Assembly (NCBI GenBank): GCA_021200565.1 | Contig: JAJQGJ010000017.1 | Span: 216,382 to 280,381, forward strand | Reading direction: 5' to 3' | Source: Oscillospiraceae bacterium | GTDB taxonomy: Bacteria > Bacillota > Clostridia > Oscillospirales > Ruminococcaceae | DNA: 64,000 nucleotides | Translations under genes and position numbers: made by a program | Part shown: positions 40,411 to 50,316 of the stretch, piece after piece | Position numbering within the stretch: position 1 is the stretch's first letter | Layout of the letters: each line of letters begins with the position of its first letter | The notes under the pieces: generated by a model | Database searches by the model: none | Told to the model about the DNA's origin: nothing | The model's input: only the letters and a program-made list of their open reading frames with translations

Positions 40411-41142
40411 ATGAGGCTTTTGATTGTAAGGCATGCAGACCCTGATTACTCTATAGATTCGCTCACTGAAAAAGGCTGGCGGGAAGCTGAGCTTCTCAGC
40501 GACAGGCTATCGAAGCTTGATGTAAAGGCTTTTTACTGTTCGCCTCTTGGGCGTGCTCAGGACACTGCTTCACTGACTCTCAAGAAGATGGGCAGAGAGA
40601 CAGAAACCCTCGAGTGGCTCAAGGAATTCTACTATTGCCAGGTCACTCCACCATATCTGAATGAAGGTGAAACGGTTATAACGTGGGACTTTATGCCGTC
40701 TTTTTTCACAAAATGTAATGACCTCTATGACAAAGACAAGTTTATGCACGTTGACTTTATGGAAAAGGGCAACTACCCCGCTCTTTATAAAGCTGTTACA
40801 GATGGGCTCGATGAGCTTCTGGAGAAGCACGGCTATCGCCGAAATGGCAGATACTATGATGCTGTTGAGCCTAACAGAGACACTATCGTCCTGTTCTGTC
40901 ATTTCGGAATTGAGTGTCAGTTACTCGGACATCTTCTGAGCATATCCCCTGTCGTTTTGGGGCAGAATTTCTGCGCAGCACCGTCATCAGTGACAACTCT
41001 TTACACAGAGGAACGTGAACAAGGCGTTGCTTCATTTAGAATGGCTGCGTTCGGCGATACTTCACATCTGTATGCCGCAGGAGAAGAGCCGGCATTTGCA
41101 GCAAGATTTTGTGAGACGTTTGATTCTGATGAACGGCACTGA
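40411..41142 (+). CDS. Histidine phosphatase superfamily protein
   Basis: 243-residue protein with the catalytic RHG-type motif near the N-terminus (LLIVRHADPDY), the SPLGRAQDTA arginine motif near residue 52 and the second catalytic His in VLFCHFGIECQLLGHLL near 170. The family includes phosphoglycerate mutases, SixA- and CobC-like phosphatases; the substrate cannot be told. The start at ATG 40411 has AAGGAG upstream; an upstream in-frame ATG has none. It is followed by a terminator and converges on uvrA. Confidence 0.85.
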   Translation: MRLLIVRHADPDYSIDSLTEKGWREAELLSDRLSKLDVKAFYCSPLGRAQDTASLTLKKMGRETETLEWLKEFYYCQVTPPYLNEGETVITWDFMPSFFTKCNDLYDKDKFMHVDFMEKGNYPALYKAVTDGLDELLEKHGYRRNGRYYDAVEPNRDTIVLFCHFGIECQLLGHLLSISPVVLGQNFCAAPSSVTTLYTEEREQGVASFRMAAFGDTSHLYAAGEEPAFAARFCETFDSDERH

Positions 41143-41153
41143 TTCACGCATTA

Positions 41154-41191
41154 AAAAATCCGTTGGCACGAAACCAACGGATTTATTTTTT
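41154..41191. terminator. Bidirectional terminator between the histidine phosphatase gene and uvrA
   Basis: AATCCGTTGG/CCAACGGATT stem with A-run before and TTTATTTTTTT after. It serves the plus-strand gene and also lies just beyond the uvrA stop. Confidence 0.9.
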
Positions 41192-44037
41192 TATCTCCAC
41201 TCGAGAGCTTTTTTTAGATACTGCCCTGTGTAGGAAGCTGGATTCTCTGAGACTTCCTCGGGTGTTCCTGTTGCTATTACCGTTCCTCCTCCGGAACCTC
41301 CTTCAGGTCCTAAGTCGATGATATAGTCAGCACATTTGATGACATCAAGGTTATGTTCAATGACAACTGCTGTGTTGCCGTTGTCGCAAAGCTGTTCGAG
41401 CATGTCAATAAGCCTTGCAACATCATCGGTATGAAGACCGGTTGTTGGCTCATCAAGGATATAGATAGTTCTTCCGGTTGCCTTTTTTGAAAGCTCAGTT
41501 GCGAGCTTTACACGCTGAGCTTCTCCACCTGAAAGAGTTGTGGATGGCTGCCCGAGCTTGAGATAACCCAGACCTACATCACGGAGTGTTTTAATTTTCC
41601 GGTAAATCTTCGGCATGTTCTCAAAGAATGAGCAGGCTTCTTCTATTGTCATGTCGAGAACATCAGCTATGCTTTTACCCTTGTATTTGACTTCAAGCGT
41701 TTCTCTATTGTAGCGTGAGCCGTGGCAGACTTCACAAGGCACATAAACATCCGGTAGGAAGTGCATTTCAATCTTTATGATACCGTCACCTTCACAGGCT
41801 TCGCAGCGCCCACCTCTGACGTTGAAGGAGAATCTGCCCTGAGTGTAGCCTCTCATCTTGGCATCGTTGGTCATAGCGAACAGCTCACGAATGTCGTTGA
41901 ATACTCCTGTATATGTGGCTGGATTTGAACGTGGAGTTCTTCCTATAGGTGACTGATCGATATTGATGACTTTATCGAGGTTTTCAAGTCCTTCAATTCT
42001 CTTGAATGCTCCCGGGACAATCTTGGCTCGGTTCAGCTTGACAGCAAGCTCTTTGTATAGAATTTCGTTTACAAGTGAGCTCTTTCCGCTTCCAGAAACT
42101 CCTGTCACACAAGTAAATGTTCCGAGAGGAAAATCTACATTTATCCTCTGGAGATTGTTTTCGGCAGCTCCTATAACTCTGAGATTTTCGCCGCTTCCCT
42201 TTCTGCGTTCTGATGGGATAGGGATCTTTCGCCTGCCGCTAAGGTAAGCGCCGGTAATCGAACGCTCGCAATTCATGATGTCTTCAGGCGTTCCTGTACA
42301 GACGATTTCGCCGCCGTGAATTCCGGCACCCGGACCGACATCGACGATATAGTCCGCCGCAAGCATGGTTTCCTCATCATGCTCGACCACTATAAGCGTA
42401 TTGCCTAAATCACGAAGCCTCTTGAGCGAAGCTATAAGCTTTGCATTGTCTCTTTGATGAAGACCAATGCTCGGCTCATCCAAAATATAGAGAACTCCTA
42501 CAAGCGAGGAGCCAATCTGTGTTGCAAGTCTTATACGCTGGCTTTCACCGCCTGAAAGAGTTGAGCTTGAACGTGAAAGTGAGAGATAATCAAGCCCGAC
42601 ATTTTTAAGAAAGCCCAGACGTGATTTGATTTCTTTCAGAATCTGTGAGGCGATGAGCTGCTCACGCTCTGTGAGCTGCAGGTTTTCTAAGAAGTCTATG
42701 GCTTCGTTAATAGAAAGCTTGCAGAGTTCGGCAATGTTCAGACCGCCTACCGTTACTCCAAGGACCTCTTTCTTGAGTCTGTCGCCATGGCAGGTTTTGC
42801 ATTTTACTTCGCTCATGTATTCTTCGATTTTAGCTTTTGTAGCATCGCTTTCCGATGAGCGATAACGCCTGTCAAGGTTGTTTATAACGCCCTCAAATGG
42901 CTGAATCCAGTATCCACCACCCCATTCGTCAGGGCGCTTGAAAGAGAGCTTCTGACCTTGGGTTCCATACAGGAATATATCTATCGCATCCTTCGGCAAA
43001 TCCTTGATTGGTGTGTCAAGAGAGATTCCGTACTTCTCGCTGATTGCGTTGTAGTATATCATGGTGAATGAGTCGTCGTTCAAAGTATTCCAACCGTCGG
43101 CTCTAATTCCACCCTGTCTTATGGTCAGTTCGTCGTTCGGGATGACTTTTTTCGGGTCAACCTGTAAAAACATTCCGAGACCGGTGCAGTCGGGGCAAGC
43201 TCCATATGGATTATTGAATGAGAACATTCTCGGAGATAATTCTTCAATAGATACACCGTGCTCAGGGCAGGCATAATTCTGTGAAAACATCATCTCTTCG
43301 CCATCAATGACATCTACAACTGCAAGCCCACCAGACAGTGAAGTCACGATTTCAATGCTCCCTGAGAGCCTTGAGCGAATCTCCGGCTTGATTACAAGTC
43401 GGTCAACGACAACTTCGATAGTGTGTTTCTTATTTTTTTCAAGCTTAATTTTTTCGGCAAGATCGTATATGATGCCGTCAATTCTCACTCTCACATATCC
43501 GGATTTCTTGAGCTGTTCGAGCTCTTTGACATATTCGCCTTTTCTGCCTCTGACAATAGGAGCAAGAAGCTGGATTTTGGTGCCCTCCGGAAGCTCCATT
43601 ATCTTATCTACAATCTGATCGACTGACTGACGCTTGATTTCTCTTCCGCAGACCGGACAGTGCGGAACACCGATTCTGGCGTATAGAAGTCTCAAATAAT
43701 CGTAGATCTCAGTTACTGTGCCGACAGTTGAACGTGGATTATTTGAAGTGGTTTTCTGGTCAATGGAAATTGCCGGAGAAAGTCCGTCAATGCTGTCGAC
43801 ATCCGGCTTGTCCATCTGTCCTAAGAACATCCTTGCATATGAAGAAAGGCTTTCGATGTATCTTCTCTGACCATCAGCAAAAATTGTATCGAAAGCAAGT
43901 GACGATTTTCCCGAGCCTGAAAGACCCGTGAATACCACGAACTTATCTCTTGGAATTGTTACATCTATATTTTTGAGATTATGCTCTCTTGCACCCTTGA
44001 TAACTATCTGATTGCTTCCGGTTGCATCATTTCCCAT
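41191..44037 (-). CDS. uvrA: UvrA, excision nuclease ATPase subunit
   Basis: Damage-recognition ATPase of nucleotide excision repair, 948 residues. First Walker [16 protein letters not shown] near residue 38, Cys4 zinc motif CPVCGREI..., ABC signature [18 protein letters not shown] near 500, second Walker [15 protein letters not shown] near 650, zinc motif [12 protein letters not shown]...CEVCHGSRY near 750, and [16 protein letters not shown] near 840. An AAGGA site precedes the ATG, four bases after the uvrB stop, so uvrB-uvrA form an operon. Confidence 0.98.
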   Translation of the reverse strand: MGNDATGSNQIVIKGAREHNLKNIDVTIPRDKFVVFTGLSGSGKSSLAFDTIFADGQRRYIESLSSYARMFLGQMDKPDVDSIDGLSPAISIDQKTTSNNPRSTVGTVTEIYDYLRLLYARIGVPHCPVCGREIKRQSVDQIVDKIMELPEGTKIQLLAPIVRGRKGEYVKELEQLKKSGYVRVRIDGIIYDLAEKIKLEKNKKHTIEVVVDRLVIKPEIRSRLSGSIEIVTSLSGGLAVVDVIDGEEMMFSQNYACPEHGVSIEELSPRMFSFNNPYGACPDCTGLGMFLQVDPKKVIPNDELTIRQGGIRADGWNTLNDDSFTMIYYNAISEKYGISLDTPIKDLPKDAIDIFLYGTQGQKLSFKRPDEWGGGYWIQPFEGVINNLDRRYRSSESDATKAKIEEYMSEVKCKTCHGDRLKKEVLGVTVGGLNIAELCKLSINEAIDFLENLQLTEREQLIASQILKEIKSRLGFLKNVGLDYLSLSRSSSTLSGGESQRIRLATQIGSSLVGVLYILDEPSIGLHQRDNAKLIASLKRLRDLGNTLIVVEHDEETMLAADYIVDVGPGAGIHGGEIVCTGTPEDIMNCERSITGAYLSGRRKIPIPSERRKGSGENLRVIGAAENNLQRINVDFPLGTFTCVTGVSGSGKSSLVNEILYKELAVKLNRAKIVPGAFKRIEGLENLDKVINIDQSPIGRTPRSNPATYTGVFNDIRELFAMTNDAKMRGYTQGRFSFNVRGGRCEACEGDGIIKIEMHFLPDVYVPCEVCHGSRYNRETLEVKYKGKSIADVLDMTIEEACSFFENMPKIYRKIKTLRDVGLGYLKLGQPSTTLSGGEAQRVKLATELSKKATGRTIYILDEPTTGLHTDDVARLIDMLEQLCDNGNTAVVIEHNLDVIKCADYIIDLGPEGGSGGGTVIATGTPEEVSENPASYTGQYLKKALEWR

Positions 44038-44041
44038 ATAA

Positions 44042-46000
44042 TCATCCTTCCTTTCTCAGCTCGGCTATCTTGTCTCTTAGATATGCAGCCTGCTCGAAGT
44101 TGAGCTGTCTTGCCGCTTCTCTCATCTGCTTTGAAAGCTTGTCAATAAGCTCCATCCGTTCACGCTTGGTATAGTGGACAGCTTTCTTGTTGACGTCTTT
44201 CTTTGAGGATATTTCTATGACATCGTGAACATCCTTTACAATGGTTTTCGGAGTTATTCCATGCTGGATATTGTATTCTTCCTGGATGGCACGGCGTCTC
44301 TCGGTCTCTGTTATTGCCTTTTCCATTGATTCTGTTACGCTGTCGGCATACATGATTACCTTGCCGCCTGCATTTCTTGCTGCTCTGCCGATGGTCTGTA
44401 TGAGTGAGCGTTCGCTTCTTAGGAAGCCCTCTTTGTCTGCGTCTAAAATTGCAACAAGTGAAACCTCCGGCAAATCCAAGCCTTCTCTCAGAAGGTTTAT
44501 TCCGACCAAAACGTCAAATTCGCCAAGCCGAAGATCCCTTATAATCTCCATTCTTTCGATAGTGTCGATTGAATGGTGCATATATCTCACTCGGACGCCC
44601 AACTTCTGAAGATAGCCGGTTAAATCTTCAGCCATTTTTACTGTAAGAGTTGTCACTAAGACACGCTCTTTCTTTTCTGCCCGTTCGTTGATTTCGAGAA
44701 CCAGGTCGTCAATCTGACCGGCTGTCGGTTTGACCTCGATGAGCGGATCCAAAAGACCGGTAGGTCGGATAATCTGCTCTACAACCTGTTCTGATTCAGA
44801 AAGCTCGAAAGCACCCGGAGTTGCTGAGACGAAAACTGCCTGATCACATCTCGAATAAAACTCATCGAAAGTCAGAGGTCGGTTATCAAGCGCAGATGGG
44901 AGCCTGAAACCGTAGTCTACAAGCGTTTGCTTTCTCGCTCTGTCGCCCGCAAACATTCCTCTGACCTGCGGAAGAGCAACGTGGGATTCGTCAACTATTA
45001 GAAGAAAATCATCCGGGAAAAAGTCGAGCAGCGTGAAAGGAACCGCTCCCGGTTCACGTCTTGCAAGGACTCTTGAATAATTCTCAATTCCGCTGCAGAA
45101 GCCGACCTCCTGAAGCATCTCAATATCATAATTCACACGTTGTTCGATTCTCTGGGCTTCGATAAGCTTGTCTTGCTCCTTAAAGAACTTTACCCGCTCA
45201 TACATCTCATCTTCAATATCATGAATGGCGGCATTGAGCCTTTCTTTGCCAGTGATATAATGAGAAGCTGGGAAGATTGCAACGTGAAGAAGAGTTCTTA
45301 CTGCCTCGCCGGTGACAACATTGACTTCTGTTATCCTGTCTACCTCATCTCCGAAGAATTCGATTCTGACAGCGGTTTCGTTATAGCTTGTTGGAAAAAC
45401 ATCAATAGTGTCTCCCCTGACTCTGAAACGGTTACGCTGAAAGTCGATGTCGTTTCTCTCATATTGGAGGGAAACAAGCTCACGGATCAAATCGTCTCTT
45501 GACTTGGTCATGCCTTTTCTGACAGAGACTATCATGCTTTTATACTCTTCCGGATCGCCCAGAGAGTAGATACAGGAAACACTTGCAACTATGACAACAT
45601 CACGTCTTTCAGTCAACGCAGCAGTTGCGGAGTGCCGAAGTCTGTCTATCTCGTCATTAACGTCAGAGTCTTTTTCAATATAGACGTCTGTTGCAGGAAT
45701 ATAAGCCTCTGGCTGGTAATAATCGTAGTAAGATACAAAGAACTCTACTGCACTTTCCGGGAAAAATTCACGAAGCTCAGAGCATATCTGTGCTGCAAGC
45801 GTCTTGTTAGGCTCCAGAACGAGAGTCGGACGGTTGACATTGGCGATGACATTGGCCATCGTGAACGTTTTTCCAGAGCCAGTGACCCCCAGGAGCGTTT
45901 GCTTCTTCATGCCGCTGTTGATGCCATCGGAGAGCTTTTTTATAGCCTCTGGCTGGTCGCCGGTGGGCTTATATTTACTTTTGAGTACAAATTCGTCCAT
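44042..46000 (-). CDS. uvrB: UvrB, excision nuclease helicase subunit
   Basis: Strand-opening subunit of UvrABC, 652 residues. Walker [16 protein letters not shown] near residue 38, the beta-hairpin [12 protein letters not shown] near 90, DESHVALPQ (motif II), [13 protein letters not shown] and QTIGRAARN (motifs V-VI), then a C-terminal UVR coiled coil ([24 protein letters not shown], in parts) for UvrC contact. The ATG at 46000 with GGAGG is preferred to one six codons upstream. A promoter with a possible SOS box lies upstream. uvrC is not in the window. Confidence 0.98.
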   Translation of the reverse strand: MDEFVLKSKYKPTGDQPEAIKKLSDGINSGMKKQTLLGVTGSGKTFTMANVIANVNRPTLVLEPNKTLAAQICSELREFFPESAVEFFVSYYDYYQPEAYIPATDVYIEKDSDVNDEIDRLRHSATAALTERRDVVIVASVSCIYSLGDPEEYKSMIVSVRKGMTKSRDDLIRELVSLQYERNDIDFQRNRFRVRGDTIDVFPTSYNETAVRIEFFGDEVDRITEVNVVTGEAVRTLLHVAIFPASHYITGKERLNAAIHDIEDEMYERVKFFKEQDKLIEAQRIEQRVNYDIEMLQEVGFCSGIENYSRVLARREPGAVPFTLLDFFPDDFLLIVDESHVALPQVRGMFAGDRARKQTLVDYGFRLPSALDNRPLTFDEFYSRCDQAVFVSATPGAFELSESEQVVEQIIRPTGLLDPLIEVKPTAGQIDDLVLEINERAEKKERVLVTTLTVKMAEDLTGYLQKLGVRVRYMHHSIDTIERMEIIRDLRLGEFDVLVGINLLREGLDLPEVSLVAILDADKEGFLRSERSLIQTIGRAARNAGGKVIMYADSVTESMEKAITETERRRAIQEEYNIQHGITPKTIVKDVHDVIEISSKKDVNKKAVHYTKRERMELIDKLSKQMREAARQLNFEQAAYLRDKIAELRKEG

Positions 46001-46021
46001 AGCAGCCTCCGAATACAAATA

Positions 46022-46035
46022 GAAACGTTTGTTAT
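46022..46035 (-). promoter_or_regulatory. Possible LexA/DinR box at uvrB
   Basis: On the minus strand ATAACAAACGTTTC matches 12 of 14 positions in spirit with the CGAAC-N4-GTTYG-type SOS box: the AAC...GTTTC part is good and the left CG is missing. It lies just downstream of the uvrB promoter, where a repressor would act. Confidence 0.35.
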
Positions 46036-46036
46036 T

Positions 46037-46065
46037 ATGATACCATACTACAGTTAAAATGTCAA
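46037..46065 (-). promoter_or_regulatory. Promoter of the uvrB-uvrA operon
   Basis: Minus strand TTGACA (46060-46065), 17-base spacer, TATCAT (46037-46042). Confidence 0.8.
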
Positions 46066-46087
46066 CGGTAAATGAAAGAATTACAAG

Positions 46088-46123
46088 GAAAAATCAGGAG
46101 TGCTTATGATGCATTTCCTGATT
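46088..46123 (-). terminator. Terminator after the TSCPD gene
   Basis: Minus strand AATCAGGA ... TCCTGATT stem followed by TTTTT, between the TSCPD gene and the uvrB promoter. Confidence 0.7.
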
Positions 46124-46150
46124 CTTTCATAGCTAAAATTTCTAGAGATC

Positions 46151-46393
46151 TTATAGTGCGGATTTCAGCGCCTGAGCGAACTGGTCGGGACAGGATGTAT
46201 TTTTTGCCCCACATTTGATTCCTTCGAGTTTTGCTATTGCATCCTCAACCTTCATGCCTTTGACGAGGCTTGAAATGCCTTTTAGGTTACCGTTACAGCC
46301 GCCCACGAAGGAAACGTCTCCGATAATTCCATTTTCAACTTCAAAGTTGATCTGCCTTGAGCAGGTACCTTTTGTCTGATAAGTGTAGGTCAT
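46151..46393 (-). CDS. TSCPD-domain protein (TIGR03905 type)
   Basis: 80-residue protein made of a TSCPD domain: TKGTCSRQINFEV, VGGCNGNLKGISSLVKGM and IKCGAKNTSCPDQFAQAL, with the name-giving TSCPD at residue ~66-70 and conserved cysteines at the ends. The same domain occurs at the C-terminus of some ribonucleotide reductases; stand-alone forms have no proven role, and metal binding is a guess. AAGGAG precedes the ATG. It is 37 bases downstream of the pseudouridine synthase gene. Confidence 0.88.
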   Translation of the reverse strand: MTYTYQTKGTCSRQINFEVENGIIGDVSFVGGCNGNLKGISSLVKGMKVEDAIAKLEGIKCGAKNTSCPDQFAQALKSAL

Positions 46394-46430
46394 TTTTTGT
46401 TACTCCTTACTTTTATACAAATTGTAATTA

Positions 46431-47390
46431 TTACTTATAGTCTGGAAAGAACTTTTCTTGAAACCATGCAGGCTTGGCTGTGAATTCTTTACCATCGAGA
46501 TATGAGAGTTTATCGCCGATGTCGCCAAGTTCAAATTTTAAGCTGTGAGCTTGAAGAGCCTGAGTTTTCACTGAGTATTGCCTGTTGATTTCGCCGAAGC
46601 CGTATTTGCCGTCGCCTAAAACCGGATGCCCGATATGCGCCATATGCGCCCTTATTTGATGAGTTCTGCCTGTGATGAGATCTATCTCACAAAGTGATAA
46701 ATCGCCGTTTGTTGAGAGAACCTTATAGCCGGTTATAATCTCTTTAGCGTTGTTGATTGGCTTGTCATAGATTCTGACTGTATTATCTGCTTCGTTTTTG
46801 ATTAGATATGCTTTTATTACCGCCTCTTTTGGCATTGGTTCGCCAATTATGGCACAAAGATACTTCTTTTTGACTCGCCTTTCCTTAACGGCAAGATTCA
46901 GGATTCTTAGGCTTTCAGCATTCTTGGCACACAGCACCAATCCCTCGGTGTTTCTGTCCAGGCGATTGCAGAGAGACGGAGCGAAGCTCGCTTCTTCCTC
47001 GGGACTATACTCCCCTTTTTCGTAGAGATATTTCTTTATGCGGTTGATGAGAGTGTCGATAGTGTTATCATCGCCTTCATGGACCACTAGACCACAGGGT
47101 TTATCCACTATCAGAAGATTATCATCCTCATAAACAACCTCAATTTTACTGCTGACGAGGAGAAAATCGTTTTCGGATGAGGCTTCGAAGAACTCATCAT
47201 TGATATAGAGCTCTATGATGTCTCCCTCCTGAAGCCTCGTCGATATTTCGCATCTTGAGTGATTGAGCTTAATCCTCTTGATTCGTATATACTTGTACAT
47301 AAGCGACTGTGGGAGCTTCGGGACAGCTTTCCCTATGAACTTGTCCACTCGCTGACCGGCGTCGTTGCGATTTATCCTGTAACTTCTCAT
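46431..47390 (-). CDS. RluA-family pseudouridine synthase
   Basis: 319-residue enzyme converting uridine to pseudouridine in rRNA (RluC/RluD-like). An N-terminal S4 domain (~1-75, including KFIGKAVPKLPQSLMYKYIR in parts) precedes the catalytic domain. The latter has LLIVDKPCGLVVHEG near residue 93, the catalytic Asp in LCNRLDRNTEGLVLCAK near 143, and EIDLITGRTHQIRAHMAHIGHPVLGDGKYG in parts. An AGGTACG site precedes the ATG. Exact target uridines cannot be told. Confidence 0.93.
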   Translation of the reverse strand: MRSYRINRNDAGQRVDKFIGKAVPKLPQSLMYKYIRIKRIKLNHSRCEISTRLQEGDIIELYINDEFFEASSENDFLLVSSKIEVVYEDDNLLIVDKPCGLVVHEGDDNTIDTLINRIKKYLYEKGEYSPEEEASFAPSLCNRLDRNTEGLVLCAKNAESLRILNLAVKERRVKKKYLCAIIGEPMPKEAVIKAYLIKNEADNTVRIYDKPINNAKEIITGYKVLSTNGDLSLCEIDLITGRTHQIRAHMAHIGHPVLGDGKYGFGEINRQYSVKTQALQAHSLKFELGDIGDKLSYLDGKEFTAKPAWFQEKFFPDYK

Positions 47391-47493
47391 ATCGTACCTC
47401 GAAATCTCTCTACATGAATATTTTACCCGATTCTCTTGCCTTTGTCAACAGCTACCTCAGGAAATCTTAATGATTTTGTAACCGTATTGTATC

Positions 47494-47522
47494 TTGAAAT
47501 ATGCCTCACTGTGTGGTAAAAT
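47494..47522 (+). promoter_or_regulatory. Promoter of the CotH lipoprotein gene
   Basis: TTGAAA (47494-47499), 17-base spacer, TAAAAT (47517-47522), leaving a leader of about 50 bases. Confidence 0.7.
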
Positions 47523-47578
47523 GTAGGACGAAAAGAGATATATCGGTTTGTCCGATTTATACTAAGGAAGTATTAAAA

Positions 47579-49246
47579 ATGAATGACAAAAGAAGGCTTA
47601 TGGCGGTTATGTGCGCTGTGGCAGTTCTCATGAGCAGCATGACCGCTTGTACCAGAACTGAAATATCATCTGACATAAGTGAAAGTGCAAGTACTACAGC
47701 TTCATCATCTGAGGAAATTACAACAGTATCTGATAATGTTCCATCTTATGTAGTCACGCAATCCGAATCTACAACGACTACTAAAGCTGTGACAGAGAGC
47801 ACTGAAGCTACAGAAGAAGCAGTAACTGATGATTCAGGCTTGATTATAGATGACTATACCGACGATTTTAACTATGACAACCTGACTCCTGATGATTTAT
47901 ATGAGATGTATGGGCTTTCGAGGAGCGAACGGCAAAGCTTCTATTCCCAGATTTGTTCAGAATGTGAGCTTCCGATTATATCTGTTTCAACTGAAGATGA
48001 GCAGGAGGTTCTCTCACTTGACGAGTATGTGAACTGCATTGTTGAGATTATGAACTGCGATGCTGAATATGTAATGGATGCCACCGAGGCTCAGATAAGG
48101 GTCAGAGGCAATGCAAGCGCATATTACGGCGATGTCGACCAGATAAGGGCCAACGGTGCGCCATACAGAATCAAGTTTACAAAGAAGCAGTCTGTTCTGG
48201 GACTCAACGACGGAGCGAAATGCAAGTCGTGGATACTACTGAAAACATATAATTACGGCGTCAGAGACCATCTTGCGTTCACTCTTGCGTCAGCTATAAA
48301 TGCAGGAATGTATTACGTTTCAGATTCTACTTTTGTACAGGTATACATCAATGAAGAATACATGGGAATCTATCTTCTCTGTGAGCAAACTCAGGAGAAT
48401 GAAAACAGAGTTGCAATCACCGAAGCAGAGGACGGTTACACCGGAACGGACATTGGATATTTGGTTGAGCTCGATAACTACTCAAGCGGTGAGACCTGGA
48501 GATTCATGCTGAACTACAATAATGAGTCTATAACCGATGTCTACGGCACTACACGTGTCCCGAAAAAGTACTATTACACTGTCAGAAATGACATCTATTC
48601 TGAAGAACAGCTGGACTTTATTGAAAGATATTTTGAAGTTTGCTATGAGGTTGCAATGCGTGCAATCAAATATGGCGAATATTACCGTGTTGACAGGGTT
48701 GACGATGATTTTATATTGACGCTTTCACAGGATGAGTTTGAATCTGCGTTTGACTGCATATCCCAGGTAATGGACATTGAGTCGTTTGTAGATATGTATA
48801 TTACGTATGAGATCGTAAATGATCAGGACGTCGGTGGAGGTAGCTTCTTCTTCGCAGTTGATTTCAGTGAGAGTTCAATCTACCCAACGCTCACCTGTGT
48901 TGCACCCTGGGACTTCAGCTGGGCATATGGTGACTATAGCTCTGATTCAGATGGCGGTCTCTATGCTGCAAAGTTCAAGGACGATTACTTTGTCAACAAC
49001 TGGGGAGATCGCTCTAATCCGTGGCTCATTCTTCTCTATTCAGCAGACTGGTTCCAGGAGCTAGTCAAAGAAAAGTGGCAGGATAGATATTCGTACATTC
49101 TTGAAGCTTTGGATGAGGTAACAGAAACCGTGGAAACCTATTCAGATGACTTCGATAAGGATGGAAAAAGCAGGACTTCAAGTGCTCTGTCAACAATCAG
49201 GTGGACAAAAAACAGGGTTGAATATCTGAATACTCTTTGGGGATGA
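47579..49246 (+). CDS. CotH-family lipoprotein
   Basis: 555-residue exported protein with lipobox MTAC (Cys24), a Ser/Thr/Glu-rich spacer to ~110, and a CotH domain with IRVRGNASA near residue 185, YRIKFTKKQSVLGLNDGAK near 200, QVYINEEYMGIYLLCEQ and TCVAPWDFSWAYGD. CotH proteins are atypical protein kinases of spore coats, and in ruminal ruminococci many are cell-surface or cellulosomal. Here there is no dockerin, and the lipid anchor replaces a cell-wall link. ATG 47579 has an AAGGAAG site ten bases upstream. The substrate is unknown. Confidence 0.85.
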   Translation: MNDKRRLMAVMCAVAVLMSSMTACTRTEISSDISESASTTASSSEEITTVSDNVPSYVVTQSESTTTTKAVTESTEATEEAVTDDSGLIIDDYTDDFNYDNLTPDDLYEMYGLSRSERQSFYSQICSECELPIISVSTEDEQEVLSLDEYVNCIVEIMNCDAEYVMDATEAQIRVRGNASAYYGDVDQIRANGAPYRIKFTKKQSVLGLNDGAKCKSWILLKTYNYGVRDHLAFTLASAINAGMYYVSDSTFVQVYINEEYMGIYLLCEQTQENENRVAITEAEDGYTGTDIGYLVELDNYSSGETWRFMLNYNNESITDVYGTTRVPKKYYYTVRNDIYSEEQLDFIERYFEVCYEVAMRAIKYGEYYRVDRVDDDFILTLSQDEFESAFDCISQVMDIESFVDMYITYEIVNDQDVGGGSFFFAVDFSESSIYPTLTCVAPWDFSWAYGDYSSDSDGGLYAAKFKDDYFVNNWGDRSNPWLILLYSADWFQELVKEKWQDRYSYILEALDEVTETVETYSDDFDKDGKSRTSSALSTIRWTKNRVEYLNTLWG

Positions 49247-49279
49247 CTTTCCCGCCCTTGGATATAAACATAATATAAA

Positions 49280-49310
49280 AAGAATGCCCCCGAACGGAGG
49301 CATTTCTTTT
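49280..49310. terminator. Bidirectional terminator between the CotH gene and the anchored secreted protein gene
   Basis: AATGCCCCCG/CGGAGGCATT stem (one mismatch) flanked by an A-run and TTTCTTTT. It fits both converging genes. Confidence 0.75.
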
Positions 49311-49337
49311 CAGTTGTCTTTTGTTCCGAAAGTGAGA

Positions 49338-49997
49338 TTATCTTCTCTTGGAAGCAACAACAGCAGCAGCAGCTACAGCCATCGGAAGAACAGCCAATAC
49401 AACGCCGGTGTCAGCATTGGTAGAAGTAGTGGTCTCTTCAGCAGCCTCAGTGGTTCCCTCGGAAGCCTCAGCAGTCTCTTCTGCTTCGTTAGCATCGTCG
49501 GTAGTAGCAACAGCCTCGCCGTCAGTAACGAGAGTTACAGAAGTGATGGTGAAGTTGTCGAGGTTGGTACCATAAGAGATTCCCTTGAACATAAGAGCGT
49601 TAGCAACGCTGTCGCCGTGACCGTCATTGTCGTTCATGGTGAGCTCGATGGTGTACTCAAAGTCGCCGCCAGAGAAGCCCTGGTCAGAAGAAAGCCAGAT
49701 AGCTGAGTCGGTGTTAGCACCGTTCAGAAGCCATACTCTGAATCCGCCGTCAGAAGATCCCTTGATGGTAACAGTGACTGTATCACCATAAGCAACCTCT
49801 ACAGGAAGCAAAACGCTGAGAGCCTCTTCGCTGGAGTTAAGTCCACCGTCAACTGCGGATACATTGGTGCTTTCAGTAGCTCCATAGTAACCGAGGTTGT
49901 CAAGAGAGAGCTCAACTTCGTAGGTAGCTGCAAAAGCAGTTACGGAGAGAGCCATAACCATTGCGACTGCCATGACCATTGCCAAAATTTTCTTCAT
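49338..49997 (-). CDS. Secreted protein with NADTG-type C-terminal anchor
   Basis: 219-residue exported protein. The signal peptide ends ALSVTAFA|A (~1-23). Residues 24-155 form a beta-rich domain (FRVWLLNGANTDSAIWLSS, FEYTIELTMND, ALMFKGISYGTNLDNFTITS) that looks like a carbohydrate-binding-type jelly roll, though I cannot assign a family. A Glu/Ala/Thr-rich linker follows, then NADTG, a hydrophobic stretch (VVLAVLPMAVAAAAVVA) and SKRR. This layout resembles sortase-sorted NPxTG proteins of ruminococci. A consensus promoter and an AGGAGG site suggest very high expression. Confidence 0.75.
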   Translation of the reverse strand: MKKILAMVMAVAMVMALSVTAFAATYEVELSLDNLGYYGATESTNVSAVDGGLNSSEEALSVLLPVEVAYGDTVTVTIKGSSDGGFRVWLLNGANTDSAIWLSSDQGFSGGDFEYTIELTMNDNDGHGDSVANALMFKGISYGTNLDNFTITSVTLVTDGEAVATTDDANEAEETAEASEGTTEAAEETTTSTNADTGVVLAVLPMAVAAAAVVASKRR

Positions 49998-50039
49998 GTT
50001 ATTTTCCTCCTAATATAATATGGTTTTTTAACCATGCTC

Positions 50040-50068
50040 ATTATATCATTTGCACAAACGCATGTCAA
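50040..50068 (-). promoter_or_regulatory. Perfect vegetative promoter of the anchored secreted protein gene
   Basis: Minus strand TTGACA (50063-50068), 17-base spacer, TATAAT (50040-50045), both hexamers consensus. An ATGGTT/AACCAT hairpin lies in the leader at 50020-50035. Confidence 0.9.
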
Positions 50069-50157
50069 TACTTTTTCAAACAACAGAAAAATTTATCGCC
50101 ATTTCTTATAAAAATGGCTATCGAAGATTTTTTCGCCCAAGATTTCAAAAAAAGCTA

Positions 50158-50186
50158 TTGACATATTTGAAAAATGCGGATATAAT
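50158..50186 (+). promoter_or_regulatory. Promoter of tRNA-Pro
   Basis: TTGACA (50158-50163), 17-base spacer, TATAAT (50181-50186): perfect consensus, 13 bases before the tRNA 5' end. Confidence 0.9.
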
Positions 50187-50199
50187 ACTTGTTGTCAAT

Positions 50200-50276
50200 C
50201 GGGATGTGGCTCAGTTTGGTAGAGCGCCTGCTTTGGGAGCAGGATGCCGCAGGTTCGAGTCCTGTCATCCCGACCA
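50200..50276 (+). tRNA. tRNA-Pro (UGG)
   Basis: 77 bases with a 7-bp acceptor stem CGGGATG/CATCCCG, D arm, anticodon stem CCTGC/GCAGG with loop TTTGGGA (anticodon TGG), TTCGAGTC-type T arm and encoded CCA end. Confidence 0.97.
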
Positions 50277-50280
50277 AAAA

Positions 50281-50310
50281 GCCGACAGTTTTTGCACTGT
50301 CGGCTTTTAT
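50281..50310. terminator. Terminator after tRNA-Pro, also facing fhs
   Basis: GCCGACAGT/ACTGTCGGC perfect 9-bp stem, TTTTATTATTT after and AAAAA before, so it works in both directions. Confidence 0.92.
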
Positions 50311-50316
50311 TATTTC

